Assembly (NCBI GenBank): GCA_015501055.1
Contig: JADNYV010000573.1
Span: forward strand, 1 to 21,366
Direction of reading: 5' to 3'
Source of the DNA: Mucidula mucida
Lineage: Eukaryota; Basidiomycota; Agaricomycetes; Agaricales; Physalacriaceae
DNA: 21,366 nt
The notes under the pieces: model-generated
What the model was told of the DNA's origin: nothing
The model's database searches: none
The model's input: the letters and a program-made list of their open reading frames with translations, nothing else
Shown: positions 10,217 through 19,687 of the stretch, one piece after another
Layout of the letters: each line of letters starts with the position of its first letter
How positions within the stretch are numbered: position 1 is the first letter of the stretch
Translations under genes and position numbers: made by a program

Positions 10217-10224
10217 TGGTGACC
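10217..10224 (+). promoter_or_regulatory. Primer binding site of the TRIM-like element (tRNA type)
   Basis: TGGTGACC starts two bases after the left LTR. TGG pairs with the CCA end of a tRNA. This sets the element's orientation to +. The tRNA species was not identified. Confidence 0.6.
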
Positions 10225-10740
10225 ACCGCATTCTGAACCACCAGCAGCCTCCAGATTCCAGTCTGATTGCTATTGATTGCGTTGACAAGCCCACATCGTC
10301 CGTTATCAATCGCCATCACTGTCACCATATTCCACGCATTGTGCATCATCAACCAGCCATACATCACAGGATTTGGGATGAAGAGAGAAGTGTTTCCAAA
10401 CATTCTGGTCGTCATAGAGGGGATTGTAACAGGCCAGGCCGAGTTGGACGGTCAACGGACCGAGTATTCGCTCGAGAGCGCTGGGAGCCCAACATTCCGA
10501 GACGGTTTAGGTCATAACAGGCCAGGGAGGTTATAAGCGTGCTGAGTGCCCACCTCTACGTTCTGGGAGCCCAATGGCTGCCACTCATTCCTCACTCGAC
10601 ATATGTTTCCGCCGCCACCGCCGATCACATTGATTCCATTCGCACCCACCACTGTTATGGATTGCTATTGCACTCTGCCATTGTGTTGTGTAGGCATTCA
10701 GCAGATCAACCCGGAGGTTGATATTTTAGTTTGTATGGGA

Positions 10741-10867
10741 TGTATGTCTCGCTTATGTTATATGTACACACATAGCACGGATGTTATAGGTACACAGGCT
10801 CCGAATGTACACCTTGTCTGAAGACCACCATCATGTCTGCGCGGCTAGCCGAGTCCGCATACCTACA
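10741..10867 (+). repeat. Right 127-bp LTR of the TRIM-like element
   Basis: Same length and ends as the left LTR with three transitions between them. It is followed immediately by the second GAAG. Confidence 0.9.
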
Positions 10868-11575
10868 GAAGGCTCGAAGAATTGGCCCTACCCACCACAG
10901 TGAGGCGTGAGGAACAAAGAAGGAAAGGGATGTACAGACCCATCAAGTTTCATTCGTCTGTTTGAGATTTCAAACCAGCTCTGGGCTCGATACCTCTGAC
11001 AGATCCAAAGCGCATGAACAGGGAGGTCGGAAGGACATCTTCGCGAGTTTGTCAAATGTGTCTGTGATGTGCGAAAGGTTTCCAAATCGAGTGCCCTCCA
11101 ATTTGAATCCTTCACGAAAGGGCTAAACATCAGTACAATGTCAGAATCGTTCCACGTTGGAACATACATTATTCCGATACGCGCTCAGGTCTCCTCCGGC
11201 ATCGACAACTGTGGCTTTGAAGTTTGTTAGGGGTCGATTAGATGTGGGTATTCGGGGAAAGCTCGCCGCGGTCTGAGAACCGTTGAAAGCGCCCTTATCA
11301 ATGTGAGTGGCCGCTGGATTCGCCTTCCGTGACAAACTGCACTCGCGTTCTCATCGTCTACCAGACCACCGCTTGGCCTGCTGAGGGGGAGAATAAAGTC
11401 GATATTGTTCTCGATAGATGACCAGGATAAGAGTCCCGTTGGTGACATGTTGATGATATATTTCTTCGTACACTGGAAAAAGTATCGCATGAAATCCGCA
11501 AACACATCAACGACACGGGGAGCGAGGGGATCTGTGGGGTGAATGTCTTTGGGTGGAGATAAAGCCTGAACCAGC
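10868..11575 (-). pseudogene. Decayed HSPA12-like Hsp70 gene copy, interrupted by the TRIM element
   Basis: On the - strand this is a clear copy of 20087 to about 21052, the HSPA12-like locus at the right end of the window. It keeps stretches such as TKKYIINMSPTGLL and SSIENNID, and the DNA of VDAGG (around the second phosphate loop). Internal deletions remove parts of the LAHPNGWEG region, most of the TID loop and the segment between later exons, and the frame shifts several times. Sequence matching introns of the parent is kept, so the copy arose at DNA level, not by retroposition. It starts at the parent's third exon and ends at the TRIM insertion, with a short continuation at 10065-10087. 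Confidence 0.85.
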
Positions 11576-11599
11576 TAGCGGAAAACGACAAGATAGATG

Positions 11600-12200
11600 A
11601 TTGTTCATTCGTATTTATGTTAAGAATGCGAAGAAAATCTTTTCTAAGCTGTCGGACAAAGCGGATGCCTTACGAGTTGGCGGAAATTGGATGGCGCTCG
11701 GGATTGTCGCCTTGTTTTCCCTTCTCTCCAAAGTAGCATCCATGATTGTCAAGTCTGGCGGTGTCGAACGAGGAATTCTGCGAGCTTGATCACATCCGAC
11801 CTTGAGGAACGTTTGGATCGTTCATTTGAGAAGTGGCAGACGTTCGCCTATAGTTGCAAGTCGGGATGTTCTTTGTTTTTCCTAGGTAAGCTTTCTTTTT
11901 CGGAGTGTGGCGCCACTGATGACTCTCTGCCGGGGGTGATCTTGTCGCCAAATGTTCTCATTGTAGGCCCACCTCGCGGCGGACATGTCGCCTACACGAT
12001 GTTGTCGAAATGAGTCAACGCAGAGTCAGCTGGCCAGTACCAAGGCGCCAAGTAGAAACAACGCAGGCGGATTCCAACAAACAGAGGCGTTAATTACCAC
12101 TTTGGCAAGGATTCATTCGTAGATACAGCATATCTTGCATCCAATACAGCACGGAGGACGTGTAGCTGCGTGTTCCGGCACTTTCTAGGGTCGTGAGAGA
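11600..12200. other. Gene-free stretch upstream of the Hsp110 gene
   Basis: Open frames at 11601-11789 and 11687-12013 have no recognisable domain or splice pattern. I treat the stretch as 5' flank. Confidence 0.4.
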
Positions 12201-12215
12201 GACAAAGACGCAAAG

Positions 12216-12259
12216 GAAACGTGTTGGAAACGCGTCGAAGCGCGGAGAAGGCAAAAGAA
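12216..12259 (+). promoter_or_regulatory. Step-type heat-shock element
   Basis: GAA occurs at 12216, 12227, 12237, 12247 and 12257: four copies exactly 10 bp apart and a fifth 11 bp further upstream. Fungal Hsf1 binds GAA/TTC pentamers. Arrays with units every 10 bp (gap/step type) are known Hsf1 sites in yeast. The array lies 150-193 bp before the Hsp110 start codon. Confidence 0.6.
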
Positions 12260-12293
12260 GGTCGATCAGATCCCAATATGGCAAGCGGGAGGT

Positions 12294-12303
12294 CCATATA
12301 TGG
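12294..12303 (+). promoter_or_regulatory. Possible TATA box of the Hsp110 gene
   Basis: CCATATATGG lies about 110 bp upstream of the ATG and 35 bp downstream of the heat-shock element. Confidence 0.45.
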
Positions 12304-12408
12304 AACGCAATCCAATCCCTCCCTCTCCCCGTCAGCTAGATTTTTAACGACCTCTGTTCACGCCTTTATTACCCCATCTAATCACCCTTTGATCGCATAA
12401 TAATCGCC

Positions 12409-14949
12409 ATGGCCGTCGTAGGAGTCGATTTTGGCTGTCTTCACAGCAAGGTGGGTCTTGTCGTGGATCGATTATTTTTCTTACAACAGCATTGGAATAC
12501 AGATTGGCGTGGCCAGACACCGCGGCATCGATATCATCGTAAACGAGACATCTAATCGGGCTACCCCGTGCGTTGATATCCTCTCGGTCGTTGTCGTGCT
12601 GAAGCATCGGTAGATCTTTGGTGGCATTTGGGCCCAAACAGCGAGCTATTGGTGAAGCGGCGAAAACGCAGGAAACGTCAAATTTCCGCAATACCATCGG
12701 ATCGTTGAAGCGTCTTGTTGGGCGGACATTGTCGGATCCAGAAGTGCAGGATGTTGAAAAGAAATTTATCAACGCCACTCTTGTTGACGTCCAGGGATCT
12801 GTCGGTGTCCAGGCAAGTTGTTGTGCTGCAGGGATGGCCAGAGTCTGATTTCTTGCAGGTCAACTATGTCGGCGAACCGCAAACTTTCTCTGCTACACAG
12901 CTTGTCGCGATGTATCTCGCCAAGCTACGCGACATCGCAGCCAACGAGCTCAAGAACGGCGTCACAGATATTGTGATCGCTGTTCCCGGATGGTACACCG
13001 ATATCCAGCGACGAGCAGTGATGGACGCCGCTTCCATTGCAGGCCTCACCGTTCTTCGCCTCATCAACGATACCACAGCCGCTGCTCTCGGGTACGGTAT
13101 CACAAAATCCGACCTTCCCGAGCCAGAAGCGCCTCCTCGCAACGTCGTTTTCGTTGACGTCGGCCACGCCTCCCTATCGTGTGCTGTCGTCGCTTTCTCC
13201 AAAGGCCAGCTTGCCGTCAAAAGCACCGCGTTCGACCGGAATCTTGGTGGTCGCGACATTGACTACGCCCTTGTCAAGCACTTTTCCGAAGAATTCAAGA
13301 CAAAGTACAAGATCGATGTCTTGTCCAATCCCAAGGCCACCTTCCGTCTCACTGCCGGCTGCGAGCGCCTCAAAAAGGTGCTTTCTGCCAACGCAGAGGC
13401 CCCTCTCAACATCGAGTCTATCATGAACGACATTGATGCCGCCTCCAAGCTTACCCGCGAGGAGTACGAAGGCCTTATTGCCGACGTCCTGGACCGTATT
13501 CCCGCCCCCCTCCACCGCGCAGTCGCCGAGTCTGGTCTGTCTCTTGACGAGATTGACGCGATTGAGCTGATTGGTGGCTCTACACGCATCCCCGCCGTGC
13601 GCGCCAAAATCCAGACTGCCTTCCCCGACAAGCAACTCTCCACTACCCTTAACCAGGACGAAGCCGTCGCACGCGGCGCGACCTTTGCCTGTGCCAAGCT
13701 CTCCCCCGTATTCCGTGTCCGTGACTTCAACTTTACCGATATCGCTACATACCCCATCAAGATGACCTGGGAGGTCAACCCCGCCGAGCCAGATGACACC
13801 GAGCTCCTGGTCTTTCCCAAAGGCAACGCTCTGCCTTCGACCAAGGTCCTCTCCTTCTACCGCAAGGAGCCATTTGACATTGAAGCGTCCTACGCGGAGC
13901 CAGAAAACCTTCCGGGCGGCATTAATCCGTGGATCGGTCGCTTCTCTGCCAAGGAGATCCCGCCAACGACCACTGGCGACTCTGCTTGCGTAAAGCTCAA
14001 GACGCGGCTGAACGCACACGGTATCCTTTCATTTGAGGCTGCCTACGTCGAGGAGATTGTCGACAAGGAGGAGCCTGCCGCTATGGAGGTGGATGCTCCC
14101 GAGGGTGCGGTGCCCAAGAAGAAAAGGGTCACCCAAAAGCGCGACGTGCCTTTCTTTGCGGGCACTGCCAGTCTCGATAAGAGCATTGTCGAAAAGTACA
14201 AGGAGCTCGAGGGCCAGATGCACGAGAGCGACAAGCTCGTTATGGATACCGAGGTAATTGTGTTTGTCGCGTTGTGTTAACTCTTTTATTGAACTTTTAT
14301 CCAGGACCGCAAGAACGCCCTGGAGGAGTACGTTTACGATACCCGTGGCAAGCTCGACGATCGTTACGCTCACTTCGTGCAGCCAGAAGAGAAGGAGAAG
14401 CTCTTGGCCGCTCTGCAGGAGGCGGAGGATTGGCTTTACTCGGAAGAGGGCGAGGACGCCAAAAAATCTGCCTATGTCTCTCGTCTCGACGCGCTCAAGG
14501 TCCTCGGCGACCCCATTACCTTCCGCTGGCGTGAGGCTGAGGAGCGCCAACGCACAATTGCTCAGCTTCGCGAGACGCTCAACTCGTACATGTCGCAGGC
14601 AACCTCGGGCGACGACAAGTTTAGCCACATTGACGAGAAGGATTTGCAGAGCGTCGTCGAGAAGGTCGCGACTGTGCAAAAGTGGCTCGAGGACCAGACG
14701 GTGCGGCAGAGCGAGCGCCCGAAGAATGTGGATCCTATTTTGACGACGGCTGAGATCAGCAAGAAGCGGGACGAGGTTATTTACTTTGCGACGCCTATTT
14801 TGACGAAGCCGAAGCCGCGCGCGCCTGTGCCGCCGTCGAGTGGGGCGCAGACGCCGAAGACTGGGCAGGAGACGCCGCAGAAGCAGGAGGAGCCTGCGAA
14901 GAAGGAGGAGGATGCGGCGCCTGGACCGAGTGAGATGGACGTTGATTAG
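12409..14949 (+). CDS. SSE1: Hsp110/SSE-class Hsp70 nucleotide-exchange chaperone
   Basis: Exons 12409-12450, 12503-12567, 12614-12812, 12859-14253 and 14305-14949 give 781 residues, the usual Hsp110 size. The start is in a strong context (GCCATGG). The nucleotide-binding domain begins VVGVDFGCLHSKIGVARHR, with AVPGWYTDIQRR near 143-154, INDTTAAALGYG near 171-182, FVDVGHASLSC near 200-210 and IELIGGSTRIP near 337-347. The divergent phosphate loops (FGCLHSK, VGHASLS) separate Hsp110 from canonical Hsp70. An acidic/basic loop around 503-530 (MEVDAPEG, PKKKR) interrupts the substrate-binding region. A long helical C-terminus ends in EMDVD. In the cytosol such proteins exchange nucleotide on Hsp70 and hold unfolded clients. 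Intron 12813-12858 uses GCAAGT as donor; the other three are GT-AG. No lesion is seen. The heat-shock element upstream suggests Hsf1 control. Confidence 0.95.
12813..12858 (+). other. GC-AG intron in the Hsp110 gene
   Basis: Forty-six nt, CAG|GCAAGT donor, CTGAT branch, TTGCAG acceptor. Removing it joins GSVGVQ to VNYVGEPQTF, the conserved Hsp110 sequence, so this boundary is well fixed. Confidence 0.85.
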
Positions 14950-15599
14950 TCTTGTTAGATGGTATGTGGTGTGTAGTAGAAAGATTTTTTCGCAAAGTGT
15001 ACGAGAACCTAGTACTTATAGATCAAAATTTTACATCCGTACTGTATACATTTTACTGGTTTCTGATTTTGTGTTATGATGTTGGGTCTGTGAACGTTCC
15101 AAGCTTGGGTGAGAGGCGCGTCACACTTTTCATCTTTAATGTGAGGTGCTTTGCTTTCAATACTTAGAATTTCAAGCACAGCTACGTTTAGCATAGTCTG
15201 GTCCACGCTTTGATATGTTTGGGTGTCACTGAAAAAAGGAAAGAGATCCACGCAGTCAATCAGGATATCTATAGGACCCCACAGCGTTCATCCGAGTAGG
15301 GCTGGTGGATTGGGGGGGAGTTCGCGGCTGACCCTCTATTGAAGAACGCTAACGCACCTTGGGATATCCAGTCCGAGTCATCTTGTGATACTCATTTGCG
15401 AACTTGCAAATCAATACGCCGCTCCAGCTCAAGGCGTCAAATGCGCAGACTTATGCCGCCACACCTCAGCTTCGTCTCTCCCACTATCTATGTAGCTGCT
15501 GTATCTACCCCTTTTGGTTCATTTATATCATGGGGGTATAGTGAAGATGCACAGCTTTTAACAGTGGGCCAAAAATGAACCAAGTTTTATTGGGAAGCA
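14950..15599. other. 3' flank of the Hsp110 gene and gene-free stretch
   Basis: AT-richer DNA after the stop is consistent with a 3' UTR up to about 15100. The frame at 15339-15578 has no recognisable content. Confidence 0.45.
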
Positions 15600-15745
15600 G
15601 GTCGCAGCAGTTCAAGTGTCCCAGTCTCGCACGTGTGGGCGCGCTGATAGTAAGGCATATCGAGAGTGAGTGGCAATGTGGACCGGGAGTATACACATTC
15701 CGAGTTGACAAGCCAGTTCTCGAGGATGCTGACGTTGTGAAATGT
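15600..15745 (+). pseudogene. Decayed 3' fragment of the zinc-finger gene
   Basis: CAGCAGTTCAAGTGTCC and GCACGTGTGGGCGC, then GCTGATA...CATATCGAGAG and CGAGGATGCTGACG, align with the last exon of the zinc-finger gene at about 17165-17335, in the same orientation. About 20 bases between GGGCGC and GCTGATA are missing, and the last finger is destroyed. The frame 15575-15931 that reads through it is a by-product. This is a partial direct duplication placed about 1.5 kb upstream of its source. Confidence 0.75.
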
Positions 15746-16191
15746 GATTGGGTTGTCTTCGCTGTGTTGCTGACACCAATGTTACACTGTCAATTATTGA
15801 TAAAGCGTCTTTTTCAAACTGAGTGTTGTGGTGACTGTATGATGGCTATGTCCACTAGTAAAGGAACTGTGCGTTTGGAGTGCAACGAATCCAAGTTTGA
15901 GTTTAATGAGGCTGATTATGAGCTACATTGATTAAGAGAGACGCGCCGTATATGTACTACTACTATCCTCCAACATATGCGCATAGCAGGCCTAGACTCT
16001 GTACGTTGACCATGGGCCATGGCCACTTGATAGCCGAGCTGAGTTTCAATTCCATCCTTGATAAGCAAGTTGGCCTATCGCACACTCTCTTGAGGACCAC
16101 CACGACCAGAAAGAAACAGGCTTGAAAGACTCCGCGAATCTGCGCTACTGCCCCTCCAGTTTTTCACGCCTGTTCCTTTCTTCTGCCCAAG
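15746..16191. other. Gene-free 5' flank of the zinc-finger gene
   Basis: No coding frame is supported. The last 60 bases are pyrimidine-rich, as is common before fungal start codons. Confidence 0.4.
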
Positions 16192-17331
16192 ATGACTGTG
16201 ACCTGCGGCCAATGCTATCGCTCCTTTGTCTCCGATAACGCTCTTCATAGTCACTGCTCTGCCAAGGCTGACCATCCTTACTGCGACGAGTGTGAGCGTC
16301 TTTTCAGAAATGATCAGGCGCTTCAACAGGTATTTGGCTCGTTTGTCTGTCAGCCATTGAACGGGCCGATTGACGATGCCCGCATAGCACCTCGCTAACG
16401 CCGCCGTGCATCAAGGTAATTATGACGAGTATGAATCGGACGAATCAGACGAGGAAGTGTATTGCGGTCGTTGCGACAGGTATTTTTCGAGCGAGAATGC
16501 CCTTGAGCAGGTACCCGTTTCTTTCTACTGAGCAATTCTGTTACTTACGTTCTATCAGCACCGTAATACTGCTGCCATTCATCAGGAAGACGATGACGAG
16601 TCTGAAGAATATGAAAGCGACCACGACGATGATCCCTACTGTGCATCGTGCAACAGGATGTTCGGCTGCAAGGAAGCTCTGTACCAACATCTGAGCGCCA
16701 GCTCACTCCACAATTGGTGCTTCATTTGCTTGAAAGACTTCAGAAGCCCCGAGGCTCTTTCGCAGGTAAGCCTGGCCGTACCACACGTTACTCTGAACTA
16801 CCCTTCTCCTTCATGCAGCACGACGCCTCCCGCGTCCACAAGGCCGCGGATATCAAATGCCCCCTTTGCCCGCGCCTGTTCAAAGCCCCGTCCGACATTG
16901 CCGGCCACATCGAGGCCGGGGGCTGCGACGCGCGCATCAGTCGCCACCACGTCGCGGCGGCAGTCCATGCGCTCAAGCTCACGCCTACCATCTCCATCAA
17001 CCGCCGCATTACAGGCGGTCCCGCTAGCACTACTACTACGACTTATGCAGCCACGGAGCTTGCGTACAACGGTCATACGGGGCAATACGAGTGTTACCTC
17101 TGTCATCGTCAATTCCGTACACTGTCGAGTTTGAACACGCATCTCGTGTCGCCTGCGCATGACGCGGAGCAGTTCAAGTGTCCTAGCCGCACGTGTGGGC
17201 GCCGGTTTACTGTTATTTCGGGGCTGATACGGCACATTGAGAGCGGGGCGTGTGGATTGGCGAAGTTTAGTACTGTGGAGGATTATACGCATGCGTTGAC
17301 GAGTCAGTTTTCGAGCATGTTGACGCTGTGA
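16192..17331 (+). CDS. Multi-C2H2 zinc-finger protein, 326 residues
   Basis: Exons 16192-16329, 16388-16510, 16559-16765 and 16819-17331 are all joined in phase 0. Eight finger-like units are visible. Most follow CX2C-X12-H-X5/6-H, for example YCDECERLF...QQ|HLANAAVH and YCASCNRMF...YQHLSASSLH. The sixth (CPLC...HIEAGGC) and the last (CPSRTC...HIESGAC) end in Cys instead of His. Acidic linkers (DEYESDESDEE, EDDDESEEYESD) separate units two to four. Arrays of this kind bind nucleic acid or proteins in the nucleus; the target cannot be told. All three introns fall immediately before the first His of a finger. The start ATG opens directly into the first finger (MTVTCGQCYRSF). A damaged copy of the 3' end lies at 15600-15745. 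Confidence 0.85.
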
Positions 17332-18023
17332 AGGATCGGATTAAAAGCGGTTCTGGATTGAATGTGTACAGTATTATTTTGAGTGTTCTTGTCGAATTGT
17401 TGTGACTGTAACCTGATTGCTGTAATTATATCATGATGTTACGATTATTCCTGTCCTCGCGTCCCTCTTTTTCTACCAAACGAGAATGAAGACGCGTGGA
17501 TTAGCTGTCCACGTGACAGGCACGTTGTTTTCATCAACCCGGCCGAGACGTGTTTTCCTTTCACGACCACTTGCAAAAACCATCTATCTGGGCGACGACG
17601 TGGCTTCTGTATGGACTTTCCTTTTGGGGAGCTTTACTCGGTATCTAGGCGAGCTTGTCTGTAATATCCTGAACGCCAACCTTGCCCACCCTTCAACGAT
17701 CCTGGTTATCCGAGTCATTCTGAACTTCGCCACCTTGCATCCAATTGCCCGTTCCCAGGTTACCCGCGGTGCTCCTTCTATGACACATACTTTGGCCCCG
17801 GATTTTCTGTACCCTATGTTGCGGTATTAAATTTTTTCCCCTTGTACAAGCTTGCAACTTTCACATCAGCAACGTTTTTTGAACGCGTATACGACTTCTC
17901 TTCGACACCGTCTGCCTCGTGGTCTTCACGACGTTCTGCATCCAGCGAATGAAAATGTCCTTGACGCGTGCACTGCACTCAGAGACGCCCCACATCATCC
18001 TTTCACTCATCTGCCTCATTGAC
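17332..18023. other. Intergenic stretch between zinc-finger and coiled-coil genes
   Basis: The frame 17486-17830 shows no domain, no splice pattern and no family resemblance. The last 150 bases contain TC-rich patches (CTTCTCTTCGACACC), consistent with a fungal promoter. Confidence 0.4.
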
Positions 18024-19434
18024 ATGCGTTGGTGGTCTCTTGGACGCTCAAGCAGCAGTAGCGATGGTGCCGAACAAAGCATCCAGACTCCTTGCGCGTC
18101 TGGTCCTGCCGTGCAATGCAGACCGGAGCAGACCAACGTACCGGCGGTTACCACCACCTTTCCGACTCAGGTATGCGGTAAATACTATCGATCTATATCC
18201 AATAACGATATCAACAGCGCACGTCAAGCTCCCGCACCGCTCAACAAACCAGGGAGGCTACCACTCATCCCAATCTCGCTCCGTACGATGAACTGCGGTC
18301 TCAGTTGCAGAGGACGACCGAAGAGTTGGAGACGGTGCGGCGGGAACTTATGGACGAGAGACGCACGCTTAGCGAAGCCTTGACACAGAGCCAATCGGAG
18401 GTGGCCACTCTTCGACAGCAGCTCCAGCAGGAGGGCGCGCTACGGTCTGAAGACAAGAAGCTGCTAGACACGCGGAGTCAGGAACTCCAGGACTCGCAAG
18501 CGTATCTCACAATCGCCGACACGGTTTCGATCGCGGAAACTCTTGCCATGGTCGAAAATCTCAATTCGGATATCTTCCAGGTGGCGGCTACCGTTGCAGA
18601 CGAAGCGTTCTTGGAGCACTATGAGCTGTCGAAGGAGAACGCAGAGCGCGCGCGGCGTTGCTTTGGGGATAATATTCTACGCCTTCTCTATGAAGCCCGG
18701 CATAGAGACAATGAGTCCCGGAGTCTGGTCATTCAGACCGTCGTGCAATTTGCGCTAACGCAGGCTTGTTTGGATATCACGCTATTCTGGGATGCGACAT
18801 TGGCATCTACCTCTTTGGGTACCGCCTACAATCACATAAGAACAAAATGTATGTTGCTCTTTTTCTACAAATACAATCGCATTGAAGTATTTATCCAGCC
18901 TCGCAATCTGTCAGTGCCCGCTGGCGTGTGCTCACACGTGGAAGTGTCAAATACATAGACCCGGCCGTCGTCGAAACGGCCGCTCTAGCACGTATCACTT
19001 ACTTTCTATCCATGGTCCTGTCGGTTTCTGGTTGGACGGGAGGAGCTTCAGCCGATTGGGGCAACACCTATTTACACGCGGTTGGGCAGAGGTTTCTACC
19101 TGGGCTCCAGCGAGTCGTGAAGGATATTGTGACGTTGGATAGGGCAATGGGCGAAGGGCTCATGTCCACGGATGCGGAACTTGTGACGATCTCAGGAGGT
19201 GAAATTTATGACAAGAGCTTCATGGAGAACGGATTTACGGGTGACGGTGACCGGGATGGTGGAAATAGCGATGGTGGCGGAAACGCGGCGAAAGTCGTCT
19301 GTACGACTGACTTGGGGTTACAGGCAGGTGGACGGGGAGGTAGAGGTGCGGGAACTCAGCTGCTGCTGAAACCCAAAGTGGTGCTCTGGTCAGCACTTCT
19401 GGACGCGCCTCAAGCGGACGTGGGGCAATTCTGA
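18024..19434 (+). CDS. Coiled-coil protein of an Agaricomycete family of unknown function
   Basis: Exons 18024-18170, 18218-18848 and 18899-19434 give 437 residues. The introns (18171-18217 GTATGC...ACAG; 18849-18898 GTATGT...CCAG) keep frame. The start chosen, MRWWSLGRSS, is the last ATG before the Ser-rich head; an upstream in-frame ATG at 17949 would add 25 hydrophobic-leaning residues and cannot be excluded. Residues about 71-143 form a Gln/Glu/Arg-rich coiled coil (YDELRSQLQRTTEELETVRR and on). It is followed by a conserved-looking helical block (ADTVSIAETLAMVENLNSD) and a C-terminal helical domain beginning RWRVLTRGSVKYIDP. I recall this coiled coil plus ETLAMVENLN-type block from many mushroom hypothetical proteins, with no assigned function. 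The last 80 residues are Gly-rich and may be drifting. Confidence 0.75.
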
Positions 19435-19687
19435 TTCGTCTACAGGCCATCGTTAGTCACGTCTTCTTTAGCAGCTGTACTGCGAAGTTAATTAAGTTGG
19501 GTCCTGACATCGTGTTTCTCTCATTACCAGTTCTTTTGGATTTGCACGTCCATGAGCGCAGCCGCGACTGTTTTCGTTCCGTCACATTGACTGTGCGGAC
19601 AGAGGGTAGTATCACTATCACACGGCGTCTTCAAATGCTATAAACGTGTCGGTCAGAGCAAGTCGTTTCCTCAAGCAACTCGTTAAC
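19435..19687 (+). promoter_or_regulatory. Promoter region of the HSPA12-like gene with TATA box
   Basis: TATAAA at 19639-19644 lies 49 bp before the ATG at 19688. No regular GAA/TTC array like that of the Hsp110 gene is seen here. Confidence 0.5.

Larger units (their letters stand above)
10088..10867 (+). mobile_element. TRIM-like miniature LTR retrotransposon, complete
   Basis: Two direct 127-bp repeats (10088-10214 and 10741-10867) bound a 526-bp interior. Each repeat begins TGTA and ends TACA. Two bases after the left repeat comes TGGTGACC (10217-10224), the expected complement of a tRNA 3' end ...GGTCACCA. A 4-bp duplication flanks the whole unit. The interior has no gag or pol and no recognisable protein, so the element depended on enzymes from another element. 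A polypurine tract before the right LTR is weak (ATGGGA). The interior repeats CTGGGAGCCCAA (10481, 10563) and TAACAGGCCAGG (10427, 10515). Confidence 0.88.

Noticed and set aside
10152..10517. Open frame inside the TRIM-like element as a possible small Gag
   Set aside because: It starts within the LTR, has no zinc knuckle or capsid-like segment, and consists of His/Arg/Pro-rich noise.
10088..10867. MITE interpretation of the 127-bp repeats
   Set aside because: The repeats are direct, not inverted, begin TG and end CA, and are followed by a TGG primer site, all of which fit an LTR element.
11601..12013. Possible small gene before the Hsp110 promoter
   Set aside because: There are two overlapping short frames with no domain and no convincing splice link.
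15575..15931. 118-codon frame taken as a separate zinc-finger protein
   Set aside because: Only its first third resembles the zinc-finger gene, and that part has a deletion that destroys the finger; it is a decayed duplicate.
17486..17830. 114-codon open frame between two genes
   Set aside because: No family resemblance and no splice signals; it is more likely promoter or 3' flank sequence.
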